From Clostridia bacterium (GTDB lineage Bacteria > Bacillota > Clostridia > UBA1212 > UBA1255), in NCBI GenBank assembly GCA_017935905.1, contig JAGBGO010000073.1:1-33885 (forward strand): a DNA stretch of 33,885 nt, in the 5' to 3' direction. The number at the start of each line of letters is the position of its first letter. Within the stretch, counting starts at the first letter, position 1. Positions 19,706-27,769 of the stretch are shown here, piece after piece. A program made the position numbers and the translations under genes. The notes under the pieces are model-generated. The model was given only the letters and a program-made list of their open reading frames with translations, was not told where the DNA came from and did no database searches.

Positions 19706-21766
19706 CTATACTCCTTCCATATCTTTCAAGCACGCAACAATAGCACGTTGGTAAGCATCCGCATCTTTAACAGTCCAATAACGCCAATTATGATCTATTT
19801 CAGATGAATTTTGAGCATCCGGTAAATATTTTATATTGTAATATAACATAAACGCATTAACCGTTGCACACGGCACAAACGCACCATTTCCAATTTCCTG
19901 AATCAACCGTTCCCTTTTTTTGTACAACGTATCATTTTGGAGAGACGTGTTCAAATCTTTTTTTAACAGGGCAAGGTTCTTGATATAATGAATATCGTCC
20001 TCAAGCAGGCAATTATCAGCAAGTTTTTCAACATACTGCTCATATTGTTTTTTCTCCTTTTCATCCGCTTCGTCTGGATGCTGAGGAAATATGTGTTCCA
20101 GCGACCAAGAGCCACTTAATGCCTCCGAAAAAGGAAATCTTCTGCAAATATATTTTTTATATTTTGATTGTTTTTTATTATCAGCGGATTCAATCGTTTC
20201 ATAAACATTAAATAACCACAGAATCGCTTCTATTCGTTTCTTTTCATCACTATAAGTTAGGAAATCATTATTATATTTATCCGAATCCTCAATCAGCAAA
20301 TATATATGTTCCGGCTGTGGTTTATTTTTCAAGTCATCTTTCAGGCATAACAGAACATAGTTTTTCAATTTTTGAACAAAATCTTTTTTGGAAGGTACTT
20401 TTTCCGCCTCCAGTAATAAATCGGATAACATTTGCTGTTGCGATTTATAATTGCGATTGTATCTAAAACCAAGCTTTTGATATAACGTAAGCAAACCAAT
20501 ATAATGGTAAATTTCCACATCATCATACCATTCTTTTGTTCTATCGAAAATATCACGTATTCCCTTTAATATACGATCTGAAAAATCCGGAGTTTTCTTG
20601 CTATACGCATTATACCAATCAAACAACGCATATGGGTTGTTTGAAGATGTATCTTTACAAGTAGCATCATCACCTTTCTCTTTTCTTGCATAAACATCCA
20701 GTAAAAGATCAATTCTTGTATCCGTTTTGTATTCACCAGAAATAAAAGCCCATAGCTCATTTTCACCAAGACCACGTTCTATTTCTTCCCATTGATAGCT
20801 TTTTTGTTGTATATTTTGATTATCGCTTCGAAGTACAAGAGATTTAATTAACTCAGCATTTGTCAACGGAATTGCGCCCGAATTAATTTTCATAAACACG
20901 TCCACACTCGAAAGTTCATTAGACTCCGGCACAACATACCATAAGAAATAAACATTCCTTTTGATGCAGTTTAAAAGGCAGTTAATTTGATCAATCTCTT
21001 TCCCATCACAAACAAAGTCAAGTATTTCTTCGATTGCAGTCCGTATATAGTAAGAGTCAATCACATACGAACCACCAAAATTATCTTCATTAACAAACTT
21101 ATCCTTTACATCTGCAGCAAACTGTTCAAACCACTGTTTCTTACTTTCTTCCGTAAGTTCCGAAGTCAGCAATATGTCTCGAGTCGGAATTTCTCCACCA
21201 GAAACAGATTTTATATAATTATATATTCGGTTCGATAAAGAAAGCTCAATTTCTTCCCGTCGATATGTAATGTCATACGGATATGTCACAGGACCACAAA
21301 AAGAAGACAAAACTGTGTAAATTAAAAAAATACAGGTTAACCGCTGTTGTCCATCAATTACCTCCCAAGACTTTGAACCTAAATCTTTCACGGTAAGCGT
21401 TTGTAAACAATAAAAATCAAATTTATCATCAAAAGATTTCGAGGAATTAAGACTTGTTTTTGAGAAAAAGTCTTTGCCTTTACTTTCAGAATATGCAAAT
21501 AAATCTTCCAAAAGTTTCCTTACATTATCTTTTGCATCCCAGCGAAATCCTCTTTGATACGGTTCAATAATAAAATTCAATTTAGAACCTTCATTTTCTA
21601 AATCTTGCAGCAGAAATTTTCGTTCGTCTTCAGAAATATTTTGACCCGCATTGGCGAGTCCAATCGCGTTAAAACCACGGACAAGTTTCTGCTCACAGGA
21701 ATTTGATTCGCAAAATCTTCTGGCAGGATCAATACTTCTAAATTCCAACGTATAGTTTAAATTCAT
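19706..21766 (-). CDS. DUF262-DUF1524 (GmrSD-like, HNH nuclease) protein
   Basis: A 686-residue protein with both GmrSD halves. The DUF262 motifs are IIEPYQRGFRW (about 66-76) and VIDGQQRLTCIFLI (about 136-149). The C-terminal DUF1524 has the HNH-like SLEHIFPQH (about 555-563) followed by IKNLALLKKDLNTSLQN. GmrSD enzymes cut DNA carrying modified cytosines, and other DUF262/DUF1524 proteins act in phosphorothioate-linked defence; which chemistry applies here cannot be read from sequence. The start is ATG 21764-21766, six bases after GGAGGT. It is the first gene of a two-gene unit with the second DUF262 protein five bases downstream. The composition is AT-rich. Confidence 0.88.
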   Translation of the reverse strand: MNLNYTLEFRSIDPARRFCESNSCEQKLVRGFNAIGLANAGQNISEDERKFLLQDLENEGSKLNFIIEPYQRGFRWDAKDNVRKLLEDLFAYSESKGKDFFSKTSLNSSKSFDDKFDFYCLQTLTVKDLGSKSWEVIDGQQRLTCIFLIYTVLSSFCGPVTYPYDITYRREEIELSLSNRIYNYIKSVSGGEIPTRDILLTSELTEESKKQWFEQFAADVKDKFVNEDNFGGSYVIDSYYIRTAIEEILDFVCDGKEIDQINCLLNCIKRNVYFLWYVVPESNELSSVDVFMKINSGAIPLTNAELIKSLVLRSDNQNIQQKSYQWEEIERGLGENELWAFISGEYKTDTRIDLLLDVYARKEKGDDATCKDTSSNNPYALFDWYNAYSKKTPDFSDRILKGIRDIFDRTKEWYDDVEIYHYIGLLTLYQKLGFRYNRNYKSQQQMLSDLLLEAEKVPSKKDFVQKLKNYVLLCLKDDLKNKPQPEHIYLLIEDSDKYNNDFLTYSDEKKRIEAILWLFNVYETIESADNKKQSKYKKYICRRFPFSEALSGSWSLEHIFPQHPDEADEKEKKQYEQYVEKLADNCLLEDDIHYIKNLALLKKDLNTSLQNDTLYKKRERLIQEIGNGAFVPCATVNAFMLYYNIKYLPDAQNSSEIDHNWRYWTVKDADAYQRAIVACLKDMEGV

Positions 21767-21916
21767 TTCATACCTCCATAATAAACACCCGTGTATACGC
21801 AATGTTCTATTCGTATCTCATCCAATAAAATTACGTACCAACGTAAACAATTAAATGCGTATTAATTCTCCATATTTTGTTTTTTGTCATACAATTCACC
21901 TAGCTAATTTTCTTCG

Positions 21917-21945
21917 CCGCCGCGCCCCTACAAGGGCCGCGGCGG
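21917..21945. repeat. GC-rich hairpin downstream of TIR gene
   Basis: CCGCCGCG pairs with CGCGGCGG, and an inner CCCT/AGGG stem follows one mismatch, with a three-base loop. It stands out in an AT-rich gap of about 200 bases that otherwise holds no gene. No U-run follows on the minus strand, so it is an atypical terminator or a REP-like palindrome. Confidence 0.65.
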
Positions 21946-21970
21946 GTGGATTGATGATTGATTTAAAGAT

Positions 21971-24187
21971 TTAAGATTCAAGATTGATCCATAAAGCAGG
22001 ACGCACGGCTATACTACCACCGCTGTAGCTGACACTGATGCCATTGTCGTCGACCCCCCCATCGGGAACGACCTTTGCAGCGGAAGTACTAGCGGCACCG
22101 GGCGACCGGAGCCACCAAACTGAATTGCCGCTATTCACATTCACAGATGCACCTTGTGCTTGCGCATATGCCGTAGCCGTACATCCTCTTGCACTATTGG
22201 TAGAAAAATATTTTTCTGCTTCACGGATGGATAACAAGAAAACTTTATCCGTTGTATTATTACCACCGTCTATGCGATAGAACGAATTATCCGGATTTGT
22301 TAACTTAGTGGATGCAATCATAGATTGCTGATTAACATTAAATGCAGTGGTATAGAAAGTGGAATTTAACCAAGAACGCAATGTGCAAGTTTCCCAAGTT
22401 ACAGACGTGTAACTTGTATTATACAGCTGACAATCTAATGCGTATTTACTAATTAACAACGCTTTCCCATCCTTCTTATCTAATACAATCCATTCAATCT
22501 TCTCTTTACCATTCGTAAAGTTATTATCTTGCTCATATGTACCAAACAAAACAGATTCGCCTACTTGCATATTTGCATTTATATCATTCCATACGGTCGG
22601 TGTAGGTTCCGGTGTTCTGGTTGGTTCCGGTGTTCTGGTTGGTGCCGGTGTTCTGGTTGGTACCGGTGTTCTGGTTGGTACCGGTGTTCTGGTTGGTGCC
22701 GGTGTTTTGGTTGGTACCGGTGTTTTGGTTGGTACCGGTGTTCTGGTTGGTGCCGGTGTGCTGGTTGGTACCCACGTTTTCATAGCAGGCGTTGGTGAGG
22801 CATAAAGAGGGGGATTTGTCGATTTTATAACAACAGAGGCTGTTGGAGCTGATACCAAAACTTCTTCCGAATTATTTCCAGAAATAAAAGGTATAATCAT
22901 ACACGCGCATACACATAAGCTAACGAAGCCAACAACTAAGAAAACTGTAAGTATTGCTTTTTTTCTACTATTTTCTTCAGTGATACTAGCATATTCTACT
23001 AATGTCTGGCGCAAAGAATCATCTGCACATTGAAATGCATTCTGGTAATTACTCTTCTTCTCTAAAGACTGTGTACACTTAGCCAAGTCCTCAAAATTAT
23101 GTACGTGAAGTTCAGCCATCAATTTTCCAATATAGGCATCCGCACAGTCCGGATTAATATCTAGAACTTTCTCACAATATTCATCTGCATTAGCCCAATC
23201 TCCAACTTTCAAAAAACGTATAGTACGTTTCAATAATAATTCTGTAGAATCATTCCTTTCCACCATAGGGTTCACTACTGTTTTTTCGGCACTTTCCCGC
23301 TGAAGTATTTTCTTAATCCCCCGTATCAAATCCTGCATAAATCCAAGTTTGCTCATATCCTGGGCTTGTAAGTTGGCAAATTCCGGGGGTAAATAGTAGG
23401 GATCCATATCTTTGTACGCAGGGATCAACGTCTTCTTACCGTCTTTTGTTAATGCTAAGAAACGGCTCCATTCGTTCTTGACCCATACCGCATTGAAGTA
23501 TTCCTGCTTTGTGCCCAGTACCACCATAACCTTGGCAGAGTTTAAGGCGGCAAATATGTAAGGTTCATAGGCAGAACCTAACTTGTCTTCCAACGTAATA
23601 CGGGCGAAGAATACTTTAAACCCTTCTTGGGTGAGTTGGTGGTAGAGATCATTGGCGAGCACCGAGTCCGGTGTTCTGCGGCCGTTGTTGTCCGTTTCTT
23701 TGTAGCAGATAAACACGTCGAAAGGCTCTTCTTTTTGAGAAATCGCCAAGATGCCTTTTTGAATTTCATCAATAGCTTTGGCTTCTTCTTCGTAAACCGT
23801 TCTTTGGTAGCCGTCTGCGTGTTCTAAGGCTGCCTGGTAGTCTGCATCCGCATAAATAGACGTAAACTGGGCACGGTTTACCGTAGGCACCCGCTTACGG
23901 GTTGCAGGGTCTTCTACGTATTCAATGCCGTAGCGGCAAAGTACTAAAGACCAATAGGCTTCGGCGTCCTTTCCGTCTTCGCTTAGGATTTGTTCATAGA
24001 TCGCAGCAGCTTTATCAAATTCGTTGTTCCGGCGAAAATGGTTGGCGCGGTCATATAAATTTGCCCGTTTCTCGTCGCCCAAACGAGGCAAGGTTTGTTT
24101 AGTACCGCAATATTCACAGGTTGCGACCGTTTCGTTATTTTGAATTTCTAATGTGCCACCGCACATTTTACATTTGAAGATGGACAT
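21971..24187 (-). CDS. Membrane-anchored TIR protein with zinc ribbon and DUF6273 domain
   Basis: A 738-residue multidomain protein. In order: an N-terminal zinc ribbon (CKMC and CEYC, residues 6-27), a TPR-like helical segment (about 42-80), a TIR domain (about 155-295) starting FDVFICYKE, a second helical repeat region (about 315-400), one membrane helix (about 411-436) preceded by RKK, a Pro/Thr linker of repeated TRTPxP (about 475-530), and a C-terminal domain with WWLRSPG and VRPALWI that matches DUF6273. E239 in WVKNE aligns with the catalytic glutamate of NAD-cleaving TIRs. The charge pattern puts TIR inside and DUF6273 outside. AGGAGGAATCT precedes the ATG. It is last of four same-strand genes with the SPFH, membrane and cyclase-like genes. 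NADase activity is inferred. Confidence 0.85.
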   Translation of the reverse strand: MSIFKCKMCGGTLEIQNNETVATCEYCGTKQTLPRLGDEKRANLYDRANHFRRNNEFDKAAAIYEQILSEDGKDAEAYWSLVLCRYGIEYVEDPATRKRVPTVNRAQFTSIYADADYQAALEHADGYQRTVYEEEAKAIDEIQKGILAISQKEEPFDVFICYKETDNNGRRTPDSVLANDLYHQLTQEGFKVFFARITLEDKLGSAYEPYIFAALNSAKVMVVLGTKQEYFNAVWVKNEWSRFLALTKDGKKTLIPAYKDMDPYYLPPEFANLQAQDMSKLGFMQDLIRGIKKILQRESAEKTVVNPMVERNDSTELLLKRTIRFLKVGDWANADEYCEKVLDINPDCADAYIGKLMAELHVHNFEDLAKCTQSLEKKSNYQNAFQCADDSLRQTLVEYASITEENSRKKAILTVFLVVGFVSLCVCACMIIPFISGNNSEEVLVSAPTASVVIKSTNPPLYASPTPAMKTWVPTSTPAPTRTPVPTKTPVPTKTPAPTRTPVPTRTPVPTRTPAPTRTPEPTRTPEPTPTVWNDINANMQVGESVLFGTYEQDNNFTNGKEKIEWIVLDKKDGKALLISKYALDCQLYNTSYTSVTWETCTLRSWLNSTFYTTAFNVNQQSMIASTKLTNPDNSFYRIDGGNNTTDKVFLLSIREAEKYFSTNSARGCTATAYAQAQGASVNVNSGNSVWWLRSPGAASTSAAKVVPDGGVDDNGISVSYSGGSIAVRPALWINLES
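22604..22772. repeat. 18-bp minisatellite inside the TIR gene
   Basis: About nine tandem copies of an 18-base unit (plus strand GGTGCCGGTGTTCTGGTT and variants) encode the TRTPxP linker. Being a multiple of three, loss or gain of units changes linker length without a frameshift. Confidence 0.93.
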
Positions 24188-24233
24188 AGATTCCTCCTAT
24201 AAAAAAAACTTCTATTTTACATTGAGCATTTCA

Positions 24234-24938
24234 TCATTCTTTTTCAACAAGAAAGTATTTAGTTTCGCTTTTCAATTCGTATTGTACTTTTTGTTTTTTC
24301 CCAAAATAATCATTTACCTTTTCAATCACCCAGTTGATTTTATCCAAAACAGGGCCATCAACATATGATTTATTGAGATTATTGATGTATTTTTTAATAC
24401 CTTCAATACATCCATTCAAATCTGGCGCACTACTTGGTTGTACCATAAATAAATCCACGGTATTAGTAAATATCATTTTATCATTTTCAAATAACGTTCT
24501 GAATTGATCATCAACAACCACGCTTGGCTCTTTGTGTGATTGCTCCATTTCAACAACTTTGATCAAATCCAAACCATATACAAGGTTGTCAGTATAATAT
24601 ATCGTGCCATATGTTATAGCGCCTCTTGTTAATATACCAGTAAGCAAAAATTGATATTGAATATACGATGCAACAAACATAAGATTTCTCAAATCACTAA
24701 TGTTTTCCCTATCAGACTCATATACAAAAAGAAAATTGTCCGAGAAAAATCTTTGAAACATTTTCTTCTTGTTATAACACTGTCCAAAAGCTAATGTAAA
24801 ATTTAGATTTAAATATACTTCAGTAATATGTTTAAGTACGCTTTTCAATCTTTCATCTTCTTCACTATTATTCTTATTTAATATATCTTTGTAACCCAAT
24901 AAATCAATATAAAGTAAGAAACCTGATTTTTCTTTCAT
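24234..24938 (-). CDS. Class III nucleotide-cyclase-like protein
   Basis: A 234-residue protein I read as a divergent class III adenylate/guanylate-cyclase fold. YIDLLGYKDIL (about 10-20) resembles the first metal-binding strand (FxDxxGF), FSDNFLFVYE (about 65-74) the second metal aspartate loop, and RGAITYGTIYY followed by VYGLDLIKVVEMEQ (about 105-133) the RxGIHxG...AxRLE region. The two candidate metal aspartates (D12, D67) are present; the Asn-Arg pair of active cyclases is not obvious. Pycsar defence uses class III cyclases that make cCMP or cUMP to trigger TIR or membrane effectors, and both effector types flank this gene. Start ATG 24936-24938 follows AAGGAG. AT-rich. The fold call needs a profile search. 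Confidence 0.5.
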   Translation of the reverse strand: MKEKSGFLLYIDLLGYKDILNKNNSEEDERLKSVLKHITEVYLNLNFTLAFGQCYNKKKMFQRFFSDNFLFVYESDRENISDLRNLMFVASYIQYQFLLTGILTRGAITYGTIYYTDNLVYGLDLIKVVEMEQSHKEPSVVVDDQFRTLFENDKMIFTNTVDLFMVQPSSAPDLNGCIEGIKKYINNLNKSYVDGPVLDKINWVIEKVNDYFGKKQKVQYELKSETKYFLVEKE

Positions 24939-24976
24939 TTTGTACTCCTTATAAAACTCAAAAACTAACACGATAC

Positions 24977-25681
24977 TTATCTTTCCGCTTTCAAGATTTT
25001 ACAGTTTTCACTGCGGTCCGTAATATACCCTTTGATTTCGTTTGCAAGAGCGCCGGCAGCTTCCTCTTTTTCTTGAGAGACCGCTTCTGCGAAGGCATCA
25101 AAGCTGCGGCTAATTTGGTTTTCAATAAAATTCAAAGACGGATGACCCATAGGATCCGTGTAGCGAACAGCTTCGTATACGTCTTTACACATTTTACGAA
25201 GATTGGGGTTCGTCGTTTTTGTGTAAAGGCATTGGGCATCCGCAGTAAGGGCACGAATAAAGGCTGTATCCGTTGCAATTTTATCGTCAATATCTTCTAC
25301 AATATCTGCAGCTGCAGACGCTTTCAAAAGAGAAATGCCATTAAAGCCCAGAATGAGCAAGCAAATAACGGCACCAATCCAAGCAGGAAGGCCTGGAACT
25401 GCCATAAATACGCTGCCTACAAGAAGCGTAAGCACTAAGCCCACTTTAGCAATGCGCATTAAAGGAATCCGGTAAAATAATTTCTGTGCATTTTCAGAGT
25501 TAAATACGCGGTGCGCAATCAGGATTAAACCAAAGAACGCAATCAGGATGAACACGTATCCCACAAAAAAGCCCGCGTCCAACGTCGGACGCAGATTTCC
25601 GCCTACAAGGAATGTTATTAAATGAAATAACAGAACGCTAATAAACCAACCAATTGTATAATATCCAAATGTATTCTTCAT
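24977..25681 (-). CDS. Four-helix membrane protein with cytoplasmic tail
   Basis: A 234-residue protein with four hydrophobic segments at about 5-27, 35-57, 76-95 and 98-118, then a soluble, mostly helical C-terminal half rich in Asp, Glu and Lys. I do not recognise a named family. The start ATG at 25679-25681 follows ATGGAGGCG; the longer frame reads into the SPFH gene. It starts 14 bases after the SPFH gene, so the two are probably co-transcribed and may cooperate at the membrane. The topology (four helices plus soluble domain) resembles membrane effectors of nucleotide-signalling defence systems, but no ligand-binding domain is recognised, so this is only suggestive. Confidence 0.7.
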   Translation of the reverse strand: MKNTFGYYTIGWFISVLLFHLITFLVGGNLRPTLDAGFFVGYVFILIAFFGLILIAHRVFNSENAQKLFYRIPLMRIAKVGLVLTLLVGSVFMAVPGLPAWIGAVICLLILGFNGISLLKASAAADIVEDIDDKIATDTAFIRALTADAQCLYTKTTNPNLRKMCKDVYEAVRYTDPMGHPSLNFIENQISRSFDAFAEAVSQEKEEAAGALANEIKGYITDRSENCKILKAER

Positions 25682-25695
25682 CGTATACGCCTCCA

Positions 25696-26880
25696 TCACA
25701 ATTTTTGTCCGCATTCTAAGCAGAATTTCCCTTTTGCAACCGTTTTACCGCAGCCGGGACAAATTATCGTTTCTTCAGCAGGTGCTCCGGCAATCGGGTT
25801 TCCGCAGGAGAAACAGAATTTAGCGCTTGCCGGCAGAATTGCGCCACAACTGCAAGTAACCGTATTGTTCTGCGTAAAGTTGGCGCCTCCGGGCATAGCT
25901 TGATTCATGGCATTTCCTACTGCGCCGCCTACCATACCGCCTACCGCGCCGCCTACGCCGACCATGGTGCCAAGGCCTACACCCATATTGGTAAATTGGC
26001 CAACGGCTTCATTTCTGGCTACGTCGTGAGCTACATCAAATCCCCGCTCTTGCTGATACGTGTAGCCTTCCTGTGCCCGTTTGGTAGCCATAGCTTGGGA
26101 CTCGATAATGGTCTTTTGTGCTTCGGTTTGGGCGTAAATCAAATCCGTTTGCTGACGAAGTTTAGCTTCCGCAATGTCTGCGTACTGGCGGAAATGAAGT
26201 TCTTTGAATTTCTCGAATTGGCGTTCGCCGTCCGGTTTGACTACGTTTGCAACAAAGAAACGCTCCAGTGCAATACCGTAGTCTGCAAAGTCCGGTGCCA
26301 ATTGTGCAAGCAATGCATCCGAGAATGCGGTTAAATGCTCGTCAATTTCAAAAATGCTTACGGCATTGTTCTTCATATATTGAGCAATATAGGTCTTCAC
26401 ACGGGTCATCAAGATAGAGCGGAAGAAACCCACTAATTTTTGCTGACTGAGATAATTCTCTGTGCCAACTAATTTAAGGAGCAATTTCCGGCTGTCTTCT
26501 GCCCGCAGGCTCATCTCACCGGAGGCGCCGATGGAGATGGGAAAGCCGTAGGTGGGCTCTATGTACTGCACTTTGCTGTCTGTGCCCCATTTGATTGCCA
26601 TCTGCTCGGTCTTGTTGATAAAGTATACTTCGCAGTGGAAAGGTGTATCGCCGCCCGTAGTGCGGTTTAAGATCTTTCCAATTTTCGGAATATTCTGTGT
26701 TTCCAAGGTATAGCGCCCGGGACCAAACAAGTCCAGCGCCTGCCCGTTCATAAAGAAAATAGCTTCTTGACTTTCGTGTACAATTAACTGGGTAAGACTG
26801 TTAAAGTCTTCCGATGGATGTTTCCAAATAAAGGTACTGTTGTCCCCTTCATACATAAGAATTTCTGCGATTTTTGCCAT
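25696..26880 (-). CDS. SPFH-domain protein with C-terminal double zinc ribbon
   Basis: A 394-residue protein of the YdjI-like SPFH group. The SPFH (prohibitin/flotillin-like) domain spans about residues 30-240 (with RYTLETQNIPKIGKI and LVGFFRSILMTRVKTYIAQY). A helical stretch follows, rich in Gln, Ala and Glu (AEAKLRQQTDLIYAQTEAQK), then a Gly-rich hydrophobic region (GVGGAVGGMVGGAVGNA, about 300-320) and two zinc ribbons (CSCG..CFSCG and CPGCG..CLECG). Such proteins scaffold membrane microdomains. The start ATG is 26878-26880 after GGAGTTGATCTT; the longer frame begins upstream of this site. It is first in the run to the membrane, cyclase-like and TIR genes. Confidence 0.85.
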   Translation of the reverse strand: MAKIAEILMYEGDNSTFIWKHPSEDFNSLTQLIVHESQEAIFFMNGQALDLFGPGRYTLETQNIPKIGKILNRTTGGDTPFHCEVYFINKTEQMAIKWGTDSKVQYIEPTYGFPISIGASGEMSLRAEDSRKLLLKLVGTENYLSQQKLVGFFRSILMTRVKTYIAQYMKNNAVSIFEIDEHLTAFSDALLAQLAPDFADYGIALERFFVANVVKPDGERQFEKFKELHFRQYADIAEAKLRQQTDLIYAQTEAQKTIIESQAMATKRAQEGYTYQQERGFDVAHDVARNEAVGQFTNMGVGLGTMVGVGGAVGGMVGGAVGNAMNQAMPGGANFTQNNTVTCSCGAILPASAKFCFSCGNPIAGAPAEETIICPGCGKTVAKGKFCLECGQKL

Positions 26881-26925
26881 AAGATCAACTCCGTTGTCCA
26901 TTGATTATGAATGATTCATTAAGTA

Positions 26926-26962
26926 ATTATACTATATGGGTTTTCAAAAGTACTGTGCACAG
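26926..26962 (-). promoter_or_regulatory. Candidate promoter of the SPFH gene
   Basis: A perfect TATAAT (26926-26931) lies about 45 bases before the SPFH start, with no good -35 at 16-18 bases. A 10-base palindrome CTGTGCACAG (26953-26962) sits upstream, where an activator could bind. Confidence 0.45.
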
Positions 26963-26992
26963 AGCATAATTTAAAAATATTTTTTAGCACAA

Positions 26993-27094
26993 AGAGGTCT
27001 CCAGCCATCTGGCAGAAGACCTCTATTCTTTCGCACTTGGCGTGGCGAATCACGCACTTTGTAACTCTCTCACTCAAGGCTGAGAAACGCCTGT
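26993..27094 (-). ncRNA. Orphan type III antitoxin-like RNA, copy 3
   Basis: A third copy of the two-repeat RNA, about 9.5 kb from copy 2. It has the same repeats, the same AGAGGTCT/AGACCTCT terminator stem (26993-27000, 27017-27024) with a well-paired inner CCAG/CTGG, and the same GATAAT -10 (27101-27106). The -35 position holds GAGGAT, inside the stop region of the lipoprotein gene, so the copy may be weakly expressed or served by read-through. No toxin gene follows. Confidence 0.7.
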
Positions 27095-27120
27095 AGTTAT
27101 ATTATCCACGAAACTACACC

Positions 27121-27720
27121 TTATCCTCCAAATGCCATTTCTTCTAAGCAGAAGCCGGCGGAAACGCCCTCATCATAGATTTGAAGATCAACACAATACC
27201 AAGCACCGTCAATCTTCACGACACCGATATCCATCGCATCTTCACCGGGTTCCGTTCCGTGGAAGACAACCTTCACTTGCAGTGAATACGCTGCCGTAAC
27301 CTTGTTCTTATTGATTCCATACCGCTGAGAAAGAGTCTCACCAATGCGCGTAACGTCAGCAGCACCGATGGCGCTTTCTGTAATTTCAAGGGTAACTGTA
27401 TAATCGTCACCAAACTGTGCCTTGTAATTCTCATTGTATGCACCAACAACGTATTCAGCAGTTTCAATCAAAGAATCTTTCGTCATACCGTTTTGCTGAT
27501 AGTAATCCCATAATGCTTTCGGTGCAAGGGATTCAATCACATCTTTGTTGCCACGGTACATCGCATCTGCAAATAACTCAACAGCAGCCTTGTAGTTATT
27601 GCCACTATTTCCACCGGAGCCACCATTTCCGCCACTACCGGCAGTTTCCTCACCATCGCCACAAGCAGCAAAGGAGAACACCATAACCAGAACCAATAAA
27701 ATCGACAAAATTTTCTTCAT
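27121..27720 (-). CDS. Small secreted lipoprotein
   Basis: A 199-residue lipoprotein. The signal is MKKILSILLVLVMVFSFAAC with a lipobox ending in Cys20, then a Gly/Ser/Asn spacer (about 28-42), and a C-terminal domain of about 155 residues with a mixed alpha/beta pattern resembling small DUF-type lipoproteins of Clostridia. I do not recognise the family. The product would be anchored outside the membrane. GAGAGGTAGG lies upstream of the ATG at longer than usual spacing. The gene diverges from a MerR regulator and its promoter has a 19-base spacer bearing a palindrome, so it is probably the regulator's target. Its stop codon abuts antitoxin copy 3. Confidence 0.85.
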   Translation of the reverse strand: MKKILSILLVLVMVFSFAACGDGEETAGSGGNGGSGGNSGNNYKAAVELFADAMYRGNKDVIESLAPKALWDYYQQNGMTKDSLIETAEYVVGAYNENYKAQFGDDYTVTLEITESAIGAADVTRIGETLSQRYGINKNKVTAAYSLQVKVVFHGTEPGEDAMDIGVVKIDGAWYCVDLQIYDEGVSAGFCLEEMAFGG

Positions 27721-27769
27721 ACTATTACGCCTACCTCTCTTGTTTTCCTGAATTTATTTCGGTAAAATA

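Noticed and set aside
21971-22360. Diversity-generating retroelement variable region in the DUF6273 domain
   Set aside because: The WWLRSPG/VRPALWI end recalls some variable proteins, but there is no reverse transcriptase or template repeat in the window.
22604-22772. Possible CRISPR array
   Set aside because: The units are contiguous 18-base repeats in coding phase with no spacers.
22529-22798. Cys/Trp/Gly-rich plus-strand reading frame and Gly/Thr/Asn-rich minus-strand frame
   Set aside because: Both are out-of-frame readings of the 18-bp repeat in the TIR gene; neither has a ribosome binding site.
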